A stretch of 64,000 nucleotides of DNA from JAHRAW01 sp965226545 (GTDB lineage: Bacteria > Pseudomonadota > Gammaproteobacteria > Arenicellales > Poriferihabitantaceae). Within the stretch, counting starts at the first letter, position 1; the number at the start of each line of letters is the position of its first letter. The stretch is taken from NCBI GenBank assembly GCA_965226545.1, contig OZ245364.1:2170001-2234000 (forward strand), written 5' to 3'. The notes beneath the pieces were generated by a model that was given only the letters and a program-made list of their open reading frames with translations, ran no database searches and was not told the DNA's origin. The translations under genes were made by a program, and so were the position numbers. Below, piece by piece: positions 35,313 through 44,055 of the stretch.

Positions 35313-35330
35313 AACATTAACCCACACGCC

Positions 35331-36689
35331 CTACTCCCCAAACACCGCCAACGCCTCATCAATTTTGCGCACGGCGGTCACCTCCATCCCCTTCACCTTT
35401 TCCTTCGGCAGATTGGCGCGCGGAATCAGAGCGCGTTTGAAGCCGAGTTTTTGCGCTTCGCGCAGGCGTTCCAACCCGCGCTGCACCGGGCGCAATTCGC
35501 CGGACAAACCGACTTCGCCAAACACCACCCACTCGCCGCCGAGCGCGCGGTTTTGTACGCTGGATACAATCGCCGTCAGCAGCGCCAAATCGGCGCCCGG
35601 TTCGACTACGCGCACGCCGCCGGCGACATTGGCGAAGACATCGCAACGACCGAGCGCAATGTCGGCGTGGCGGTTGGCGACGGCGAGCAACATCGCCAGC
35701 CGATTGTGTTCCAAACCGACGCACAGCCGGCGCGGATTGGCGAGCGCGCTTTCATCGACCAACGCCTGCACCTCGACCAACAACGGGCGCGTGCCTTCCT
35801 GCGTCGCCAACACCACGCTGCCGGGGCGCGATGCGCTTTGTTTGCCGACAAACATCGCCGACGGATTGGCGACATCGATTAACCCGTGTTCGCCCATCGC
35901 AAACACGCCGATTTCATTCACCGCACCGAAGCGATTTTTGATTGCGCGAATCAAGCGAAACGAACTCGCGGTGTCGCCTTCGAAATACAACACGCAATCG
36001 ACCATGTGTTCCAAAATGCGCGGCCCGGCAATCGCGCCCTCTTTGGTGACATGCCCGACCAACAACACCACGCAGCCGCTTTGTTTTGCATACCGCACCA
36101 ATCGCGCCGCGCATTCGCGCACTTGCGAGACGCTGCCCGGCGCCGAGCCAACCGCTTCGGCGTACAACGTTTGTATCGAATCGGCGACCAACACCTTGGG
36201 CGATTCGCGCGCCGCCACCTCGAGCACCGATTCGAGACGGTTCTCCGCCATCACCCGCAATTGCGCGCCGCGCAAATTTAATCGCTTGGCGCGCATCGCC
36301 ACCTGCTCGGCGGACTCTTCGCCGCTGACATACAACACCGGCATGCGCGCGCCGATGTCGACCAAATGCTGCAGCAATAAAGTGGATTTGCCGATGCCCG
36401 GGTCGCCGCCCAACAACACCGCCGAACCATGCACCAACCCCCCGCCCAACACACGATCAAACTCCGCACTTTGCCCGCCAATGCGCCGCACCTCACGCAC
36501 ATCAATCCGCGCCAAATCCCGCACCATTGATGACGGCGCCACCCCGCCAAACCGACCAGCCCCGCCAACATCAACCCGCGCACTTTCCTCCAACGTATTC
36601 CACGCACCGCATTCACCGCACTGCCCGGCCCATTTCGCAACCTGCGCACCACATTCGCTGCAACGATAATTATGTTTGGGTTTTGCCAT
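35331..36689 (-). CDS. radA: DNA repair protein RadA
   Basis: RecA-like branch-migration helicase for recombination intermediates. The 452 residues have a C4 zinc finger (CSECGAQVAKWAGQCGECGAW), Walker A GGDPGIGKSTLL, the RadA-specific KNRFG motif (IKNRFGAVNEIGVF) and a Lon-protease-like C-terminal domain (GEVGLSGELRPVQRGLERLREA). Length is typical. It converges on dapD and is the last core gene before the CRISPR locus. No promoter is obvious in the AT-rich 449 bp upstream. Confidence 0.97.
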   Translation of the reverse strand: MAKPKHNYRCSECGAQVAKWAGQCGECGAWNTLEESARVDVGGAGRFGGVAPSSMVRDLARIDVREVRRIGGQSAEFDRVLGGGLVHGSAVLLGGDPGIGKSTLLLQHLVDIGARMPVLYVSGEESAEQVAMRAKRLNLRGAQLRVMAENRLESVLEVAARESPKVLVADSIQTLYAEAVGSAPGSVSQVRECAARLVRYAKQSGCVVLLVGHVTKEGAIAGPRILEHMVDCVLYFEGDTASSFRLIRAIKNRFGAVNEIGVFAMGEHGLIDVANPSAMFVGKQSASRPGSVVLATQEGTRPLLVEVQALVDESALANPRRLCVGLEHNRLAMLLAVANRHADIALGRCDVFANVAGGVRVVEPGADLALLTAIVSSVQNRALGGEWVVFGEVGLSGELRPVQRGLERLREAQKLGFKRALIPRANLPKEKVKGMEVTAVRKIDEALAVFGE

Positions 36690-37138
36690 TGGGTTTATGA
36701 ATTAATGTTTGTGTTTAATAAATTGTGCAGGCTACATTGGTTAATTGACGAAGCCGCTCTTTTGCATCGGCGGTGTTAAATCACCATTCCCATCCCTTCA
36801 AAAACAACGAAAAATCCTCCACGCAATGCCGCTGATGTAATTGCAACCATCGACAAAACAATCGCCGTGGTTGACGCAACCACGCATAATTCGAATCAGT
36901 ATACACGACACTTTACGACTTGACGCACTCGCGAATAATCGACGACAAACACGCCGCATTGCCCGCTGTTCGCCATAATGACTTCGCGCAACCGATGAAA
37001 ATAATGCCCGCACCGTCGCACCAACAACAAACAACTCGATAAGACGACATTACTTCGACCAACTTGGATGCATACTTTATTTTGCATTATCCATACGCCC
37101 CTAAAATTGTTGCATAGCAGCCGCCTTACAAAGATGCG
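36690..37138. other. Left flank of the CRISPR array (possible leader)
   Basis: This 449-bp gap has no supported gene. It contains a degenerate repeat-like element (about 36741-36783), a perfect hairpin CGTGGTTG-ACG-CAACCACG (36866-36884) without T-run, a 25-base element shared with 63.7 kb (36892-36916), and an AT-rich stretch just before the first repeat (about 37050-37120) containing CCGCCTT-ACA-AAG-AT-GCGG, a stem ending at the repeat. If the array is transcribed rightwards this is where a leader would lie. Confidence 0.5.
36741..36783. repeat. Degenerate CRISPR-repeat-like element left of the array
   Basis: On the plus strand CCGCTCTTTTGCATCGGCGG and the following TGTTAAAT parallel the second half of the array repeat (CCGCTTTTCCAGCGTGTTAAAAT) with small insertions; the 5' half is poorly conserved (GTTAATTGA against GTTTTGATT). 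It could be an eroded repeat or an anti-repeat on the minus strand. No terminator-like tail is seen after it. Confidence 0.35.
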
Positions 37139-39082
37139 GTTTTGATTCCCCCCGCTTTTCCAGCGTGTTAAAATACCCATAACGGCGTGACCAATTAACC
37201 AACCGTTTTGATTCCCCCCGCTTTTCCAGCGTGTTAAAATCAGAAGTTTGCGGTCTTCAGGTTTCATTGTGTTTTGATTCCCCCCGCTTTTCCAGCGTGT
37301 TAAAATTAATTGTTAACACCGCGCGCCGCATGCTTGGTTTTGATTCCCCCCGCTTTTCCAGCGTGTTAAAATGAAGCGGTGGCGACATTGACGGCGTTAA
37401 CAGTTTTGATTCCCCCCGCTTTTCCAGCGTGTTAAAATCTTTGCCAGCAGAAAGCCCCACCAGAAGCGTTTTGATTCCCCCCGCTTTTCCAGCGTGTTAA
37501 AATGATTTGGCAAAGGCGTCGATATAAAAATCGTTTTGATTCCCCCCGCTTTTCCAGCGTGTTAAAATTGAAAGGTGATTTACATGACTTACATACACGT
37601 TTTGATTCCCCCCGCTTTTCCAGCGTGTTAAAATCGCCAAAATGTCGGCAAAGGCAATGGGGCGGTTTTGATTCCCCCCGCTTTTCCAGCGTGTTAAAAT
37701 ACCGTCTACTCGCGCCTGCGCCTTGCGACCGTTTTGATTCCCCCCGCTTTTCCAGCGTGTTAAAATGACGCGCTTGATTTCGCAAGCAAGACAAACGTTT
37801 TGATTCCCCCCGCTTTTCCAGCGTGTTAAAATCACATTTGGATTTACTGCCGCGCCCATCATGTTTTGATTCCCCCCGCTTTTCCAGCGTGTTAAAATGG
37901 AAAAAACGAAAGATGCCGTCAAGAAAGTGTTTTGATTCCCCCCGCTTTTCCAGCGTGTTAAAATTGCGCGCGAATCGATTCTCCTGCTCCGCCAGTTTTG
38001 ATTCCCCCCGCTTTTCCAGCGTGTTAAAATAATACGCGAAGGTGTAAATGATTGGTATATGTTTTGATTCCCCCCGCTTTTCCAGCGTGTTAAAATGCGA
38101 ATCCGAAAACGTTGCCGCGCATGCTTGTTTTGATTCCCCCCGCTTTTCCAGCGTGTTAAAATGTTCCCACCGTGATTCGTGCCACTTGGCTTGTTTTGAT
38201 TCCCCCCGCTTTTCCAGCGTGTTAAAATCGCGCCGGTAAAGTAATGCGAACACACCTGTTTTGATTCCCCCCGCTTTTCCAGCGTGTTAAAATCCGCCAA
38301 CGCATACCGCGAACTGTTTGGACGTTTTGATTCCCCCCGCTTTTCCAGCGTGTTAAAATTATAGCCAAAGAATCCCAACCCCACGCATGGTTTTGATTCC
38401 CCCCGCTTTTCCAGCGTGTTAAAATGGCGTCCGCTTGTGCCGAGAAACATAACCGTTTTGATTCCCCCCGCTTTTCCAGCGTGTTAAAATAATGCCGCCT
38501 ACTTCGCGCAACCGCCTTGGTTTTGATTCCCCCCGCTTTTCCAGCGTGTTAAAATTTTTCTGCTACGGCTTGCGCCGGAGATTTGTTTTGATTCCCCCCG
38601 CTTTTCCAGCGTGTTAAAATGTATCGCCGCATTTTGTTGTAAAGCGATTCGTTTTGATTCCCCCCGCTTTTCCAGCGTGTTAAAATCAAACCGGTTGGTT
38701 TATCATTGACCCGACCGTTTTGATTCCCCCCGCTTTTCCAGCGTGTTAAAATAAAGTTGATTCGGTTGCTCGTTGTCAAATTGTTTTGATTCCCCCCGCT
38801 TTTCCAGCGTGTTAAAATGCCATCAAAAATACTGCACCAGTTGGTGTCGTTTTGATTCCCCCCGCTTTTCCAGCGTGTTAAAATATTTGATGAGCCCGAC
38901 CCGTTGGATGATGTGTTTTGATTCCCCCCGCTTTTCCAGCGTGTTAAAATTCGGCGGCGATTGATTATCTAATGCAATTCGTTTTGATTCCCCCCGCTTT
39001 TCCAGCGTGTTAAAATTACGCCGACCCGCCATACTTAATGGAAACCGTTTTGATTCCCCCCGCTTTTCCAGCGTGTTAAAAT
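37139..39082 (+). CRISPR. Type II-C CRISPR array, 30 identical repeats, 29 spacers
   Basis: The 36-base repeat begins GTTTTGATTCCCCCCGC and ends CAGCGTGTTAAAAT. Thirty copies start at 37139 and repeat every 65-66 bases, the last at 39047-39082; all look identical, with no decayed terminal copy. Spacers are 30 bases (six are 29) and all differ. The 5' GTTTTGA and 3' TTAAAAT ends mirror the GTTGTAG...CTACAAT ends of Neisseria II-C repeats, so I orient the crRNA on the plus strand, opposite to the cas genes. The last nine bases, TGTTAAAAT, form an extended -10 promoter (TGn-TAAAAT), so each unit may drive its own spacer. Confidence 0.98.
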
Positions 39083-39124
39083 ACGTGGGAAACGCGGTTC
39101 AGAAATTGATATATTTGACCTTGG

Positions 39125-39202
39125 CACCCCGGGTAGCCGACCTATGCAATTCGCAAGATTGGGGAATCTTAACTAATTGGCGACTACCCGGGCACTGCTT
39201 TT
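39125..39202 (+). ncRNA. Candidate tracrRNA or array-end terminator between the array and cas2
   Basis: GATTGGGGAATCTTAAC (about 39158-39174) can pair with the first part of the crRNA repeat: GUU, a UU mismatch, GAUUCCCC, a bulge, then CUU. That core is also flanked by a long inverted pair, CCCGGGTAGCCGACC (39128-39142) and GGCGACTACCCGGG (39179-39192), followed by CACTGCTTTTTT. The same bases can form AAGATT-GGGG-AATCTT. So the element is either a short tracrRNA with its terminator or only a bidirectional terminator of array and cas genes. The tail after the anti-repeat is short for a tracrRNA. Confidence 0.4.
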
Positions 39203-39210
39203 TTATCGCA

Positions 39211-39564
39211 TTACCAATTCTCGAAGATGCTTAACTGATGCGGCTCGTCGGTTTTTTTCCGTTTTCGGTAGTCCTCGCTGATGATGGCGATGGATTTCAC
39301 CCATTGTTTTTCCGTCACCAATAGCGCCCGGATATTGCCGCCCTCCGGGGCGTACGCTTTTAGTCGGCGTGCGTGTTTTTGCATTCGGTCCCAAGAAGCG
39401 CACGAGCGCATGTACACCGAAAACTGCAGCATGTTGTAGCCGTCATCCAGCAGTTTTTTGCGAAATCGGGTTGCCCGGTCGCGTTCGCGTTTGGTGCCGA
39501 CCGGCAAATCAAACAACACCAACATCCAACCCATCCTTAATGTGCTGGGAGTGTTGGCAGCCAT
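39211..39564 (-). CDS. cas2: CRISPR-associated endoribonuclease Cas2
   Basis: A 117-residue Cas2 of the type II kind, structural partner of Cas1 in spacer integration. Seen: the beta1 MLVLFDLPVGTKRERDRATRF with its conserved Asp, LLDDGYNMLQFSVYMRSC, and VTEKQWVKSIAI near the end. ATG at 39564 overlaps cas1 by 28 bp; an internal ATG at 39534 (MGWMLVLFD) just after the cas1 stop is the other likely start and fits family length better. Last gene of the cas9-cas1-cas2 operon. Confidence 0.96.
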   Translation of the reverse strand: MAANTPSTLRMGWMLVLFDLPVGTKRERDRATRFRKKLLDDGYNMLQFSVYMRSCASWDRMQKHARRLKAYAPEGGNIRALLVTEKQWVKSIAIISEDYRKRKKTDEPHQLSIFENW

Positions 39565-40433
39565 AAATGACTGGCGTCATTTTTGCGCAGCGCTTTGGCG
39601 ACGGAACGCACATACACATCGACGGCGTCAATCAGTTTAAATTTGCTTTGTTTGTGCGTCACCTCAATCGTATTCCAGCAGCCTTGCGAAAACACCACCC
39701 ACTCCCGCACCGTCCGTTCGCCCGCCTCGTCGCCGGTCAGATGGCGATACAACTGACTGTCAATAAATGGCCGCAACGGCTCAATCAAATCGTAAACAAA
39801 AGGGTGGTTGTGAAAATTCGCGCGATGATGCACGCCGAACAGCGGGCTCATTCCATGCGCAACAATTGAGCGGTGACAAATCGCCGCCAACACCGCATAG
39901 GCGTAGTTGAGCATCAGGTTAACTTCGTTTTCGTCGTCGTGCCGTCGGGTCAGCCCGGACATGCCGCACTGTTTAAAATACTCCCGCCAATAATAACGCG
40001 CGCAAGCGGATTCGTTAAGGACGGCGTTTGTCAGCCTTTTTTCCAAATACAAATGGCGCGCGCCGATTATTTTCAGCAATATCCGTTGGTTGTCAATTTT
40101 GGCGCGCAACAACCGCCGCCAAATTTCCGACTGCAGTTTTTTGGTGCAGCGCGCCTGACAATACGCGACATCGCGCTTAATAATTTTCGGCAACGGTTCG
40201 GTCAAGCCGATGGGACGGTATTTTTTGTCGCAGTGCAGAATAAACGCGCCGTTTTCCAACAGCGCTGATATCAACGCATCGGTCAACGTTACCTTTTCGG
40301 TCACAATCACCACACCGCGAATATCCTCCAACGGCAATTGCCGCCGCTCATCGCCACGTTCATAGCGCAACAATCCGCGCCGCTTGTGCAGGCGGATGTC
40401 GGGCGACATCAGATGGAGCAGGTAGTAACTCAA
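39537..40433 (-). CDS. cas1: CRISPR-associated endonuclease Cas1 (type II-C)
   Basis: Integrase for new spacers, 298 residues. The N-terminal beta domain (RGLLRYERGDERRQLPLEDI) and alpha domain are present; the metal-binding residues fall in NEVNLMLNYAYAVLAAI (Glu), GMSPLFGVHHRANFHNHPFVYDLIEPLRPFID (His, Asp and Glu). The ATG overlaps the cas9 stop by four bases (ATGA). Absence of csn2 and cas4 defines subtype II-C together with the small Cas9. Confidence 0.97.
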   Translation of the reverse strand: MSYYLLHLMSPDIRLHKRRGLLRYERGDERRQLPLEDIRGVVIVTEKVTLTDALISALLENGAFILHCDKKYRPIGLTEPLPKIIKRDVAYCQARCTKKLQSEIWRRLLRAKIDNQRILLKIIGARHLYLEKRLTNAVLNESACARYYWREYFKQCGMSGLTRRHDDENEVNLMLNYAYAVLAAICHRSIVAHGMSPLFGVHHRANFHNHPFVYDLIEPLRPFIDSQLYRHLTGDEAGERTVREWVVFSQGCWNTIEVTHKQSKFKLIDAVDVYVRSVAKALRKNDASHLWLPTLPAH

Positions 40434-43400
40434 TTTTGTTTGTCGATGGGTTTGGCGAGCGCAAGGATTTTGCTGTTGACGTTGTAAATTACGCCATTTT
40501 GACCAATTAAGTTGACCCTCGCTGCATTACTTTCAAATCCCTTAATAATGTAAATGTCCGCAGGAATAACCTGGTGTTGAAGGCCGTCCGCCGTTGCTTT
40601 TCGAAGATACAAAAGATGAGCGCCGTTGATTTCGAACACGTCATTTTCCGCGAGTTCATTAACCCACTGTTGTTTGCAGAGGTGCAGCACCAAATTAGTG
40701 AAATTAATCAACTCTTCCTTGTTGGTTTTTGTGCTGACGATGGCAAAATTCTTAAAACTTTGCCGAGATTCTTTTACCAGGTAATCGCCGTTCAGTTCGA
40801 CGTCTTTATTGACCTTGAAACCGTCCAAATGAAACGGTTTCTTGTCAATTAACAGTTTGTTGCAAGTCGCAATGCTTTTAATGTTGGCAAGCGGCATGCG
40901 GTATTTACGCCCGAATTCGTCGGCATCGACTTTGCCGCGCAGAGAACGCATGAAAGCAATTACGGTTGCTTGCGCGTTAACTTTGACGATTTTGTATTCA
41001 CCAAAATCCAACCGTGCACTTCGCCCGAATTGGGTTGCGGTAATTTTGTCTTGCTTCGGCAGGCGAATGCTTTCCTTTGCGCGAAACAAGCCAATAATTT
41101 CAAATTCGCTTTTCTCTATTTCTTTTCGCACATTATAAGGCGAGCGAAAACTGTGAATGGTTTTGGCATTCACTTTGCCTTTGTCGTCTTTGTAAAAAAG
41201 GTAGCCGTGTTGACGAGTTCCCTCGCCTTCCACCTTTTTGTTTGTGTACCACTGCCCGCCTCGCTCATCCGGGTCTTTGCTGATATTCTTGATTTCACCC
41301 TGGCGAATTCGCTTCGCCTTCGCCATCTGCCGGGTGATTTTGCGGGCACGGTCCGCCTTAAATTCCTCCGGCTTATCGGCAATCGCCGGGCGCACGCGGG
41401 TGATGTAGCGCGGATACACGCTTTGCAGTTGTTTTGCAAAGTAGGCGGCGTCGATTCCCTTGGGGAATTTAAAAAATTCGGTTTTCTTGGCGTCGCGCGC
41501 CCATTCGCGCAAATAACTAATCACCATCGCATCAAGTGCATGGTGACGATGGTCGGAACGGTCTTTTTGGTATTCCATTGAACCGTCGCCGAGTGCGGTG
41601 TACAGTTTGTATTTGCGCGCAACCTTGCTGGTCAACCCGCCGCTGAACGTGAACACTTTTTGTTGTTTACCTTTTTCGCCCGGTTGCCAACCAAGGCGCA
41701 GGCATACAATATCGCGCGCTAATCTGGCGATATACGCGGTTCCGGATAAGCCGGTGTATTTTTCAATTAACTCACCAGCCTCTGCGCGCGTGCCGGCCAA
41801 CAACAACCGCTTTTTGTTTCGGCTTAGCGGCAGATCATTGACCCGCTTCTTATAACCTTTCCAACATTTGTTGATAAATTCGCATTCGCTGGGCAATTTA
41901 TCGTCTTTATCGCCGTTGGTTTTGCGAGTAGTCAATACATAGTTGTATAGCGAATTTGGTCCGCCGGCATTGCGCGGATAAATGTGGTCGCATTCGTAAC
42001 TTTCGAGTTTGGTGACATCCAACGCATCGCCAGTGTATACGCACTGTTTACTTTGTTCGTTAAACAAACGATAGCGAAGCACATTCCCCTCGCTTGCGGA
42101 AATCCCGAATTCTTTTAATGCATTTATTGCATCTTGACGTTCTTTGCGACCAGTGTTGGCGCGCGTAGTGTATTTGTTTTTTGCTTTTGTGCCGAGAAAA
42201 TCCTCGCGCACAAATTCCAAATGCACGGCATGCGGTGCGCCGAATTGGTCAATCATGTTGACCAATTGTTTGTAAAACACATTTAACCGATGACGCAACT
42301 CAGGCCAATTGCATGAGTTAATAACCTTGTGAACCGCGCCGTCAATGTCGCCGTCTTCGGTTAAGCCGTATCTTTCGGCCAAACCGACGGCTTGAATCGA
42401 AATAGATTCGCGCCGCTCGCCCATTTGCGCAAGAAACTTAATGTCGTCGTCGCGATACTTGTACGACGCATCGGCAAACAACTGATGCCCAAATTGCGCG
42501 TTGCGGTTTTCCCGCCGCTTTGCGGCGAGCGATTGCGACAATTCATCGTAAAACGCCTTCGGCGTTTTTTCGGAAAGGATTAACTTCTTTAACAAATACA
42601 ACGACGGTTGGCTAAATCGACTCCGCCCACGGCATTTGCCGGCATCGATTGTTTCATGCCCGACTTTTTCGACGCCGCCGTGTTCCCTCGCCAACTTTTT
42701 AACTTGAGTGGGCGTTAATTTAAAACACACGGCATACTTCTTGGCGTCGTATGGCGCGTTTTTCTTGCGCCATTTTTCCGCGCACTCATCGAACACCGCC
42801 TTTATCTGCGCGCCGGTCAACGCGCAAACTTGCTTTTCGCCGTTTCCGGCGTCGCGTTCATAACGCCAGTTAATCAACTTCATTAAAAAAGTCGCCTCAA
42901 TCGCCAACGGTTTTTCCGCCTTGCATGCGTTGCGTTTTGGACTTAACGCACATTTGGAAACAATGCGATTTTCAAAGCGCGGATATTTCTGCCCCAACAA
43001 TCCGTCGATATTGCCGGCCGACGGATAGCGTTGAGTGATTGCGTTTTGCTGGTCGCCGTACAGCGTGTTGCGCAACCCGTTGTCGTTGGCAAGATGTTGC
43101 TGAAGTCCGGCAACCTGTTTTGCGGCCTGCTCGAGCAGGCGAGTGAGTTCTTCGGTGACCAATTTTCGTGAAGGCGTATAGCCGCGCGCTTGGTCTTTTT
43201 TCTTTTGCGGCGAACGCTGCGGTTGACGAATATGCGCAATTTTTTCGGTTTTGTCGTCCCACATGCCCATCCGCCATGCGTCGTAATAACAGGGCAGTTG
43301 ACGCTTCGGGTTGGCGGTCATCGCCGCCAGACGCTTGTCAAAATCGCCCGCCTTCGTTTGGGATTCTTTGGCTTCGTCATCCTCCTCCCGACTGCGCCAC

Positions 43401-43855
43401 GGCACCTCCGCGTCATAACCGCGCCGTTGAATCGCGGCATGCAGCGCCTTGTAGATTTGCCAATCCTGCAGCGGCGCGCCTTCCAGCAACATAATGCGCA
43501 ACAGCGACGATGCGTATACCGTGTCGTCGCCCTTTGCCGGAAATTCACGCTCCAATCGTTGGTCGGCGGCGGTTTTGATAAATTTGCGTCCGCGTTTGCC
43601 GTCCGGGTTTTTCTCAAAACGTTTGCGCTGCAGCGGGGTTTTGCCGACCGCGCGCCATAGATTTTCCAACGCGCGTTCGCGCGCCTTGTGCGCTTGGCGG
43701 GTGCGATATTGGCGCCGCCGTTCGGATTGCGCCTGCACCGAGCCGGCTTCGGCGTGCATCAACAGCACATCGGCGTGGATGATGTCGCCGTCGGTGTTGA
43801 CGGCAACGCCGAGCGAGGTCATGCCGACGTCAAAGGAGAAATTGGTGTTCGTCAT
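40430..43855 (-). CDS. cas9: CRISPR-associated endonuclease Cas9 (type II-C)
   Basis: RNA-guided double-strand nuclease of 1141 residues, in the compact II-C range. All catalytic motifs are intact: RuvC-I FSFDVGMTSLGVAV (Asp9), Arg-rich bridge helix (about 45-67), RuvC-II HLEFVRE (Glu547), HNH CVYTG...YECDHIYPRNAGGPNSLYNYVL (Asp623, His624, Asn638) and RuvC-III DHRHHALDA (His772, Asp775). The REC lobe spans about 70-530 and the WED/PAM-interacting region about 850-1141. It leads cas1 and cas2 with four-base overlap. PAM cannot be told from the sequence. No inactivating change is visible; with identical repeats this suggests an active system. Confidence 0.98.
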   Translation of the reverse strand: MTNTNFSFDVGMTSLGVAVNTDGDIIHADVLLMHAEAGSVQAQSERRRQYRTRQAHKARERALENLWRAVGKTPLQRKRFEKNPDGKRGRKFIKTAADQRLEREFPAKGDDTVYASSLLRIMLLEGAPLQDWQIYKALHAAIQRRGYDAEVPWRSREEDDEAKESQTKAGDFDKRLAAMTANPKRQLPCYYDAWRMGMWDDKTEKIAHIRQPQRSPQKKKDQARGYTPSRKLVTEELTRLLEQAAKQVAGLQQHLANDNGLRNTLYGDQQNAITQRYPSAGNIDGLLGQKYPRFENRIVSKCALSPKRNACKAEKPLAIEATFLMKLINWRYERDAGNGEKQVCALTGAQIKAVFDECAEKWRKKNAPYDAKKYAVCFKLTPTQVKKLAREHGGVEKVGHETIDAGKCRGRSRFSQPSLYLLKKLILSEKTPKAFYDELSQSLAAKRRENRNAQFGHQLFADASYKYRDDDIKFLAQMGERRESISIQAVGLAERYGLTEDGDIDGAVHKVINSCNWPELRHRLNVFYKQLVNMIDQFGAPHAVHLEFVREDFLGTKAKNKYTTRANTGRKERQDAINALKEFGISASEGNVLRYRLFNEQSKQCVYTGDALDVTKLESYECDHIYPRNAGGPNSLYNYVLTTRKTNGDKDDKLPSECEFINKCWKGYKKRVNDLPLSRNKKRLLLAGTRAEAGELIEKYTGLSGTAYIARLARDIVCLRLGWQPGEKGKQQKVFTFSGGLTSKVARKYKLYTALGDGSMEYQKDRSDHRHHALDAMVISYLREWARDAKKTEFFKFPKGIDAAYFAKQLQSVYPRYITRVRPAIADKPEEFKADRARKITRQMAKAKRIRQGEIKNISKDPDERGGQWYTNKKVEGEGTRQHGYLFYKDDKGKVNAKTIHSFRSPYNVRKEIEKSEFEIIGLFRAKESIRLPKQDKITATQFGRSARLDFGEYKIVKVNAQATVIAFMRSLRGKVDADEFGRKYRMPLANIKSIATCNKLLIDKKPFHLDGFKVNKDVELNGDYLVKESRQSFKNFAIVSTKTNKEELINFTNLVLHLCKQQWVNELAENDVFEINGAHLLYLRKATADGLQHQVIPADIYIIKGFESNAARVNLIGQNGVIYNVNSKILALAKPIDKQN

Positions 43856-43986
43856 TTTTCGATGCCCATTGGGTTGGTGTTACAACATCGGCGTTTGCAT
43901 CGGTCGTTGCGATGCATCCGCCAATCGCTTTTTACGGTTACCCGCGCTTTTTGTCAAATGCCGCCGGGTATTTTAGGCGGTGGCGG

Positions 43987-43995
43987 TGCTACAAT
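43987..43995 (+). promoter_or_regulatory. Extended -10 promoter element upstream of smc
   Basis: TGCTACAAT (TGn plus TACAAT) lies about 60 bp before the smc ATG. No good -35 is visible, as expected for extended -10 promoters. The same box is kept in the copy at 63.8 kb. Confidence 0.55.
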
Positions 43996-44055
43996 ACGCG
44001 ATTATTTTGCGTCGTGCGCGGCGTTTATATTTCACAAAAACTTTGCTTTGGCTTT

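Larger units (their letters stand above)
35007..35330. other. Spacer between convergent dapD and radA
   Basis: The 324 bp contain TGAACTTGAACTT/CACTTGCACTTG simple repeats (about 35078-35140), a 3'-end fragment of radA and a branched hairpin (both listed). No gene is supported. Confidence 0.65.

Noticed and set aside
36866..36884. Perfect 8-bp hairpin CGTGGTTG/CAACCACG as terminator
   Set aside because: No T-run on either side; kept only as a noted structure.
36798..37034. Short minus-strand frame in the left CRISPR flank
   Set aside because: No family, no ribosome site, and unusual Cys/Arg content; likely chance.
37257..38450. Long minus-strand reading frames made of a repeated FNTLEKRGESK or LTRWKSGGNQN peptide
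   Set aside because: They are translations of the CRISPR repeat: the 66-base period is a multiple of three, so frames stay open. Not proteins.
43856..44055. tracrRNA between cas9 and smc
   Set aside because: No stretch complementary to the repeat (no GGGGAATC or AATCAAAAC) on either strand there.
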